Source of the DNA: JAGOSA01 sp039795715
Lineage (GTDB): Bacteria; Patescibacteriota; Minisyncoccia; Phycocordibacterales; UBA9973
DNA: 11,073 bases
Reading direction: 5' to 3'
Assembly (NCBI GenBank): GCA_039795715.1
Contig: JBDKLD010000026.1
Span: forward strand, 1 to 11,073
Part shown: one piece after another, positions 7,071-11,073 of the stretch
Layout: each line of letters starts with the position of its first letter
How positions within the stretch are numbered: position 1 is the stretch's first letter
Notes under the pieces: model-generated
What the model saw: the letters and a program-made list of their open reading frames with translations, nothing else
Database searches by the model: none
What the model was told of the DNA's origin: nothing
Made by a program: the position numbers and the translations under genes

Positions 7071-7095
7071 AAAAAAACACTTGCAAGAGCAAGTG
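7071..7095 (-). terminator. Intrinsic terminator of the YqgE-like gene
   Basis: CACTTGC (7078-7084) and GCAAGTG (7089-7095) form a perfect 7-bp stem with a 4-base loop. On the minus strand it is followed directly by seven T (complement of A at 7071-7077). The stem begins immediately after the TAG stop at 7096. It is oriented for the minus gene. On the plus strand no U-tract follows, so at most it is a weak barrier for the pilus operon. Confidence 0.85.
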
Positions 7096-7692
7096 CTAAT
7101 TGTAAAAACGTATTGATTCAGTCATTGCGATTGTAATAACAGAAGGAGAACAACGAGCTTCGTACATTTTTCCCCAAAGAAAATCTGGGTCAAAATCCTT
7201 GCAAACCCCAAGAGAGAAGAGTAAATTTTCATCAAGGTAGCCGTCGGCGACAATAAACTGTTTAGTCTTGAGCAACTTAGATAATTCTTTTGGTAGCCAA
7301 GATGTTTGACCTTTGCAAACACGGATCATGCTTTGATTGAGGCGCTGCAGCTGGGCAAGTGATTCGACGATAGTTATATTGCCACCCACATGAAGCCCGC
7401 CAAAAATTTCTTTTTCTGATCCGATTTCATGAGGTAATGCGTGCAGTATATATGATTGTGTTTTCATATCTGAACCACCAGAGTAGTAGGTGATCTCTCG
7501 ACAACCATTCTCTCTATCATCTGACTCTTCTCTGAAATTAATTGTCAGTGCTTCGATTTCAAATTTTGATTTTGAGACTACAACCATTACAGCATATTTG
7601 TGCTTCTGATTTTTCTTTTCCAAGAAAAATGGTGGGGCAGCAAGCAAAATGCTACCAGGTAAAATGTCTGAAAGTGGTGATTTTTTCTTCAT
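7096..7692 (-). CDS. YqgE/AlgH (UPF0301)-like protein
   Basis: This 198-residue, apparently soluble protein shows the succession of motifs seen in the YqgE/AlgH family. These are LPGSILLAAPPFF near the N-terminus (11-23), a central YAVMVVVS (33-40) and EALTIN (47-52), YYSGG (69-73) followed by YILHALP (81-87), GLHVGGN (99-105), and RVCKGQTSWLPKELSKLL (124-141) with FIVADG and LLF shortly after. This matches the family's G-x-x-LIA-P, GGP...LH and G-x-x-GW-x-x-x-QL-x-x-E pattern. Family members are called transcriptional regulators (AlgH) but their biochemical role is not settled. The gene is monocistronic, with its own promoter and terminator, and sits between the pilus operon and the large pilin in the opposite direction. 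No signal peptide is seen. The call rests on motif order alone. Confidence 0.65.
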   Translation of the reverse strand: MKKKSPLSDILPGSILLAAPPFFLEKKNQKHKYAVMVVVSKSKFEIEALTINFREESDDRENGCREITYYSGGSDMKTQSYILHALPHEIGSEKEIFGGLHVGGNITIVESLAQLQRLNQSMIRVCKGQTSWLPKELSKLLKTKQFIVADGYLDENLLFSLGVCKDFDPDFLWGKMYEARCSPSVITIAMTESIRFYN

Positions 7693-7721
7693 ATATTTGT
7701 GATTAAGGTGCGATTTATTCT

Positions 7722-7749
7722 ATTATGCATCATTTATAGAAAATTGCAA
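7722..7749 (-). promoter_or_regulatory. Promoter for the YqgE-like gene
   Basis: On the minus strand a TTGCAA (-35, 7744-7749) and CATAAT (-10, 7722-7727) are separated by 16 bases. Transcription would start near 7715, giving a leader of about 23 bases before the ATG at 7692. A TAGAAT just downstream is an alternative -10. The stretch 7693-7849 holds only this promoter and the divergent one for the large pilin. Confidence 0.45.
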
Positions 7750-7828
7750 GGTTTTGTACTTTATTACTCATTTTTAGCAGACCATGCTTACTTTTTCCAT
7801 ACATCCCATGATTATTTTACAAAACTGA

Positions 7829-7837
7829 TGGTATACT
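7829..7837 (+). promoter_or_regulatory. Extended -10 promoter of the large pilin gene, nearly leaderless
   Basis: TGGTATACT is an extended -10 (TGn plus TATACT at 7832-7837). No good -35 is visible. The predicted start near 7844 leaves a leader of about six bases before the ATG at 7850, the same design as at the pilus operon and the receiver gene. Confidence 0.55.
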
Positions 7838-7849
7838 ATGCATTAGTAA

Positions 7850-10339
7850 ATGAATAAGTACCGCAGGAAAAATCAATCCATAAAGGCTTTTTCAATCATC
7901 GAAGTTATGTTAGCTGGAGCGCTACTAGCCATTATCACTTTTGGCATTGTTTCTGCTTGGCTCTACGGAGAAAACGCACTCATCAAGTCAGGTGACCACG
8001 GCCGAGGCGTCGCGATCGCGAGCGAAGGTCTCGAAATTGTCAGGAATCTGAGAGACACCAAGTTTGGTAGTTTGCAGGAAGGTACGTATTCCCTCAACAA
8101 CAATGGCACAAACTGGACACTCGTTCCTAATGAAAAAGAAGTCATCGGGGCATACAATCGCATCATTTCTGTTATTCAAAAAAGTACAAACGAATTTGAG
8201 GTAAAAGTTACCGTTGCATGGAAAAGTGTCGATGGCTCACCCTCTGAGTACACAGCAAGTACCATCCTCACCAATTGGCAACAAGAAAAGGGCAAATCGA
8301 AAAGGAGAGGATCTGTTCTAGAAATATCAGAAGTTGATGCGAGCCCAACACTCAATGGAGCGACGATTACTTGGACGACCAACAAACTAGCTTCTTCTAA
8401 GGTTGATTATGGTACAACCAATTCGTATGGAACGTCTCCTGCAATATCAGATACTGCACCAGGAGTTCTCAACCATATAGTTGAGCTAACTAGCTTATCA
8501 CCCGATACCACCTACCACTACCGAGTGAAGTCAATTGATGCCACAGGTTTTGAGGCCACTTCAGGAGACTATTCGTTTACCACCGCACTCGACACCACTC
8601 CACCAGAAATCTCAGACATTGTCGTGACTTCGATTACGTCAACGTCTGCAACCATTGAATGGGAGACAGACGAAGTCACCTCATCTGTCATCGACTACAA
8701 AGACACCGATCCACCTATGCCAGGTGGCACAACTACGCCAGAGTTTGACACTAACCCTCGCGCAGTCCACCACACCAAGCAACTCACTTTGCTTTCCGCC
8801 GACACTACCTACTACTTCCTCATCCATGCCACAGACGGATCGAACAATGAAACTATCTCCGATGTTCAAACATTTTGCACGTGCGACATGGCACCAATTA
8901 TTTCCAATGTGCAAGTGACTGCGCAGAGAGCAACCTATCTTACTATTTCTTGGATAACTGCAGGGGTTCCATCTGATGCTCAAATTAATGAATCTAGTCC
9001 TGACAAAGTATCAAGTCCTGTTGTCGATGACGACTACATTCTGACGTCTCACGAAGTGACGATATCTGGACTTACTCCATGTACCGAGCATTCGATTACT
9101 CTCATCTCGCGCAACCAACTTCTCGCAGAAGGGGAACACAATATGACGTATTCGACTTCGGGGTGCCCGCCAACGATAGTAAATGGAGATCAAGGTGGCT
9201 TTTTATTTGGTGGTTCGAGAAAAACACTTGCATGGCCATATACTGACGGAGATACCAGTTCTTATATTTTCTATCTTCCCCAAGATCATTCCCCATTCAA
9301 CTTTAGCGATTCCACTATAATTGGAAGAAATTATATTGAAGAGAATTTGGACCTAGACCAAGATAATATGAGCTTCGGACCTGCCTTATTTCAAGCAGCA
9401 AACATAGCTGTGCCATTTGGCAATAACCGTATTACTCCTGTCGATATTGCCATTTCTAGAGATTATCTTTTCTTTCTTACTACAGTCAAGCTTAACAATG
9501 AAGTTTTTTCTTCTGTTTCTGTTATTTCAAACCCTACTAGTCCAGGAAATTACAGCTTAGCAAGCCTAACGGAAGTTTGCCAGGGTGAAGAGGCCAATAG
9601 TTTGTACTATAAAGAATACGAAGAAAACAACACAACCGTACAAAGACTTTTCGTTGGATGCAATAGTCGAATTAAAATATTCGATGTATCAGGGGGAGAT
9701 TTACAATATACAGATGTTGTTCGTCCAAACGGCATAGACCTTGGCCCACTGACCAGCATAGGTCAAATGTTAGTCACAAGTAATACCTCAAGGGGTAATC
9801 GATATATAATTGGTATTGCAAATAGTATTCCCCTGCAAGCGCAATATTTATTCTACCGTAATTTAAGTAACATCTTTGATGAAGATTCCATTCAATACCC
9901 CTTGCGAGTAGGCCAAGATTATTTCCCACAACTGACAGAAGACAGTCAGAATAGATTGATTATGAGTGGATTTGCAAATAATGAATTGTTACTTTCTTGT
10001 ACTACGGAAGCTTTTGTTTTTGGAACATGCGGGGACAGCATCAACACAGTTTACGCTAGGGCACTTTCTAGTACAACTTCAGTAGAAAACTATATGTTTG
10101 CTAACACTGGCCTAAAAAATAAAGAATTAACAATTTTACGAGAGGAGCCGAATTCTGATATTCATACAGAAGAGGTTGATTCGCTTGGCCTTTGTGCCCA
10201 ATTTACATCCTGCCCATCGAATTCAGGCGTATACGATGATGGAGACGCGACTTCTATAGTTTTCCTAAAGGCTGTGGGCTTGGTATTTATGTCAAAAAAC
10301 CTAGACTGGGTACTCATAGATCCAGGTACTGGATTTTAG
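7850..10339 (+). CDS. Giant prepilin: pilin stalk, three Fn3-like domains and a C-terminal head
   Basis: This 829-residue secreted surface protein is anchored by a prepilin helix. The leader MNKYRRKNQSIKA is followed by FSIIEVMLAGALLAIITFGIV; cleavage is predicted after A13, with Glu+5 at 18. Residues about 50-145 form a pilin stalk (SEGLEIVRNLRDT, GTNWTL, TASTILTNW). After a basic linker (EKGKSKRRG) come three fibronectin-III/PAP-N-like domains: about 156-246 (ATITWTTNKLASSKVDYG, LSPDTTYHYRV), 251-343 (SATIEWETDEVTSSVIDY, LSADTTYYFLI) and 348-438 (YLTISWITAGVPSDAQI, LTPCTEHSITL). Residues 440-829 are a head with propeller-like pieces: VSVISNPTSPGNYSLASL, RLFVGCNSRIKIFDVSGGDL and a terminal DATSIVFLKAVGLVFMS. 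Ten cysteines all lie in 343-788 and could form disulfides. It has its own promoter, separate from the operon. It is probably a pilus-borne adhesin; the ligand is unknown. Base composition falls sharply where the head begins. Confidence 0.87.
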   Translation: MNKYRRKNQSIKAFSIIEVMLAGALLAIITFGIVSAWLYGENALIKSGDHGRGVAIASEGLEIVRNLRDTKFGSLQEGTYSLNNNGTNWTLVPNEKEVIGAYNRIISVIQKSTNEFEVKVTVAWKSVDGSPSEYTASTILTNWQQEKGKSKRRGSVLEISEVDASPTLNGATITWTTNKLASSKVDYGTTNSYGTSPAISDTAPGVLNHIVELTSLSPDTTYHYRVKSIDATGFEATSGDYSFTTALDTTPPEISDIVVTSITSTSATIEWETDEVTSSVIDYKDTDPPMPGGTTTPEFDTNPRAVHHTKQLTLLSADTTYYFLIHATDGSNNETISDVQTFCTCDMAPIISNVQVTAQRATYLTISWITAGVPSDAQINESSPDKVSSPVVDDDYILTSHEVTISGLTPCTEHSITLISRNQLLAEGEHNMTYSTSGCPPTIVNGDQGGFLFGGSRKTLAWPYTDGDTSSYIFYLPQDHSPFNFSDSTIIGRNYIEENLDLDQDNMSFGPALFQAANIAVPFGNNRITPVDIAISRDYLFFLTTVKLNNEVFSSVSVISNPTSPGNYSLASLTEVCQGEEANSLYYKEYEENNTTVQRLFVGCNSRIKIFDVSGGDLQYTDVVRPNGIDLGPLTSIGQMLVTSNTSRGNRYIIGIANSIPLQAQYLFYRNLSNIFDEDSIQYPLRVGQDYFPQLTEDSQNRLIMSGFANNELLLSCTTEAFVFGTCGDSINTVYARALSSTTSVENYMFANTGLKNKELTILREEPNSDIHTEEVDSLGLCAQFTSCPSNSGVYDDGDATSIVFLKAVGLVFMSKNLDWVLIDPGTGF

Positions 10340-10348
10340 AAGTTGCAG

Positions 10349-10383
10349 AAAAAAAAGCCATACTGTTTTCCAATATAGCTTTA
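10349..10383. terminator. Probable bidirectional terminator between convergent genes
   Basis: An interrupted stem pairs AAAGC, a mismatch, then ATA with TAT, the mismatch, then GCTTT. It is followed on the minus strand by eight T (A at 10349-10356) and on the plus strand by a weaker TTTATTATT. It lies between the stop of the giant pilin (10339) and the stop of the minus-strand gene (10399), so it can serve both, with the better U-tract for the minus gene. Confidence 0.6.
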
Positions 10384-10398
10384 TTATTCGTTTGACGA

Positions 10399-10863
10399 TT
10401 ATTCATTTGCAATATTTTGAAGTGCAATACTAAATTGTTCTTTAGATAGTTTTCCGCCAAATGCTTTTGCAACAATAATTAGTTTTTCAAGCATCTTTAC
10501 TGTGACAACCGAAGTATCATTTGACTTTTTTTCTATCCGAAGTCTCTTCAACGCATCCTCGAACTTTGATTCCATAGACGTAAGATTATTATTTGATATT
10601 TCCGGCTTTAACCGTTTAATTTTCGCAAGAAATATTTTACGGTATGCATCTGTATGTTTCAACGACAAATGATTTGAAACACGATTCAGATGAAGACTTA
10701 GTGAGGCTTGAATCGTCTCTGGTTTTTTTCCAGTATACGGGGTTCCGGGGACTTTACTTGCAAAATTTGCCATTTCCCTTTGTGAGGCAAATAACTCTTT
10801 TGAATCAATTTCTGGGTGTTTTTCAGCAAAGAAAAACCGAGAAATGGGTGTTTTAAGTATCAT
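10399..10863 (-). CDS. Unrecognised small basic protein
   Basis: I do not recognise this 154-residue protein. It is Lys/Arg-rich, mostly helical in appearance, with no membrane segment and no convincing signal peptide. A segment around 55-100 (SLSLHLNRVSNHLSLKHTDAYRKIFLAKI) and the C-terminal MLEKLIIVAKAFGGKLSKEQFSIALQNIANE look like amphipathic helices. It has no cysteine and no obvious catalytic motif. It has its own promoter-like sequence, part of which may come from the adjacent insertion-sequence end, and shares a terminator region with the giant pilin. The start at 10863 is the only good ATG. No Shine-Dalgarno sequence is seen. It could be a DNA- or RNA-binding accessory protein, but nothing shows this directly. 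Codon use and length favour a real gene over a chance frame. Confidence 0.6.
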   Translation of the reverse strand: MILKTPISRFFFAEKHPEIDSKELFASQREMANFASKVPGTPYTGKKPETIQASLSLHLNRVSNHLSLKHTDAYRKIFLAKIKRLKPEISNNNLTSMESKFEDALKRLRIEKKSNDTSVVTVKMLEKLIIVAKAFGGKLSKEQFSIALQNIANE

Positions 10864-10884
10864 TTTTTTAGGTTTTAAGTTTCT

Positions 10885-10915
10885 TATATACTACTACTTT
10901 GTATAATTTTGTCAA
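10885..10915 (-). promoter_or_regulatory. Promoter-like sequence, -35 inside the IS end
   Basis: On the minus strand a perfect TTGACA (10910-10915) is followed 19 bases later by TATATA (10885-10890); a TAGTAT at 16-base spacing is an alternative. The -35 coincides with the presumed terminal bases TGTCAA of the insertion sequence, so it would be an outward-facing hybrid promoter. Confidence 0.4.
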
Positions 10916-10948
10916 GCTACCGTAATGGTTCAATACCTTTGCATCACC

Positions 10949-10956
10949 AAGGGGTG
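10949..10956 (+). promoter_or_regulatory. Shine-Dalgarno sequence of the transposase
   Basis: AAGGGGTG differs from the ideal AAGGAGGTG by loss of one base and lies six bases before the ATG at 10963. It is the longest Shine-Dalgarno match in the window. An in-frame GTG at 10954 overlaps it and is less likely as a start. Confidence 0.5.
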
Positions 10957-10962
10957 TACGGT

Positions 10963-11073
10963 ATGAAGATGGCATACACAACAAATGAAAAGGTTGGTAG
11001 GGTGAGGGTTGCCGCCATTCGCATGATGAGAAATGGTTCATCGAGCAGAGATACTGCTCGATACTTCGGGTAC
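10963..11073 (+). CDS. Transposase N-terminus (helix-turn-helix, IS481-like), partial
   Basis: Only the first 37 codons are visible before the right edge. They begin MKMAYTTNEKVGRVRVAAIR and go on to MMRNGSSSRDTARYFGY, a helix-turn-helix of the type found at the start of IS481-family transposases, where the pattern is a short MxYTTN leader, a basic helix and S-x-R-x-x-A-R-x-F-G. The catalytic DDE (rve) domain would follow outside the window. A start at 10969 (MAYTTN) is possible. The good ribosome binding site and the mobile context set it apart from the pilus genes. Whether it is intact cannot be seen. Confidence 0.65.
   Translation, partial: MKMAYTTNEKVGRVRVAAIRMMRNGSSSRDTARYFGY

Larger units (their letters stand above)
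10910..11073 (+). mobile_element. Left end of an IS481-like insertion sequence, truncated by the window
   Basis: The sequence from TGTCAAGCTACCGTAATGG onward precedes a transposase start by about 50 bases, the usual distance between an IS terminal repeat and its gene. The 5'-TGT terminus is common in the IS481 group. The other end, the matching inverted repeat and any target duplication lie outside the window, so the exact boundary is inferred. Confidence 0.5.

Noticed and set aside
7071..7095. The hairpin as terminator of the plus-strand pilus operon.
   Set aside because: The T-run needed for termination exists only on the minus strand; on the plus strand the A-run precedes the stem.
8655..8983. 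Open frames on both strands inside the Fn3-coding part of the giant pilin.
   Set aside because: They are shadows of the strongly supported pilin frame, have biased low-complexity composition (Ser/Thr/Pro or Cys/Trp) and have no start context.

Overview
The window looks like chromosomal DNA from an uncultivated, small-genome bacterium of the Patescibacteria/CPR type, probably Parcubacteria-like. This is an inference from gene content: a compact pilB-pilC-prepilin operon, pilins of the style common in that group, a paralogous second PilB-type ATPase next to a lone receiver domain, tight or overlapping genes and few Shine-Dalgarno sequences. Base composition is moderate (about 40-45% G+C where counted by hand). 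TGA works as a stop in two genes that end in ATGA overlaps, so the TGA-Gly code of Gracilibacteria/Absconditabacteria is not in use.

Layout. Positions 1-1405 (minus strand) hold a receiver-only response regulator followed by a GspE/PilB-family assembly ATPase that runs off the left edge. A 93-base divergent promoter region follows. Positions 1499-7036 (plus strand) form one tightly packed operon of seven genes: a short PilB-type ATPase, the inner-membrane platform protein PilC, and five prepilin-like proteins. These five are a FimT/GspH-like pseudopilin, a large prepilin with a beta-propeller head, a minor pseudopilin, a PilX/GspK-like protein lacking Glu+5, and a pilin with the layout of a CPR major or minor pilin. 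Positions 7071-7692 (minus strand) carry a terminator and a YqgE/AlgH-like gene. Positions 7850-10339 (plus strand) encode an 829-residue prepilin fusion with three fibronectin-III-like domains and a large C-terminal head. Positions 10399-10863 (minus strand) hold an unrecognised 154-residue protein. From about 10910 to the right edge lies what looks like the left end of an insertion sequence with the N-terminus of an IS481-like transposase.

How the genes work together. The two ATPases and PilC would power and anchor a type IV pilus. The small pseudopilins would prime or form the fibre. The two large prepilins share a similar N-terminal stalk but carry different heads, and would expose adhesive or recognition domains at the pilus tip or on the fibre. 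The receiver protein is a plausible input to the motor. Prepilin peptidase, PilT and PilM/N/O are not in the window.

The points most worth a second look are the two stalk-plus-head prepilins, the abrupt G+C drop inside the larger one, three extended -10 promoters placed so that transcripts would be leaderless or nearly so, and a possible outward-facing -35 box in the insertion-sequence end. No RNA genes or CRISPR arrays were seen, and no gene-free stretch exceeds 300 bases.
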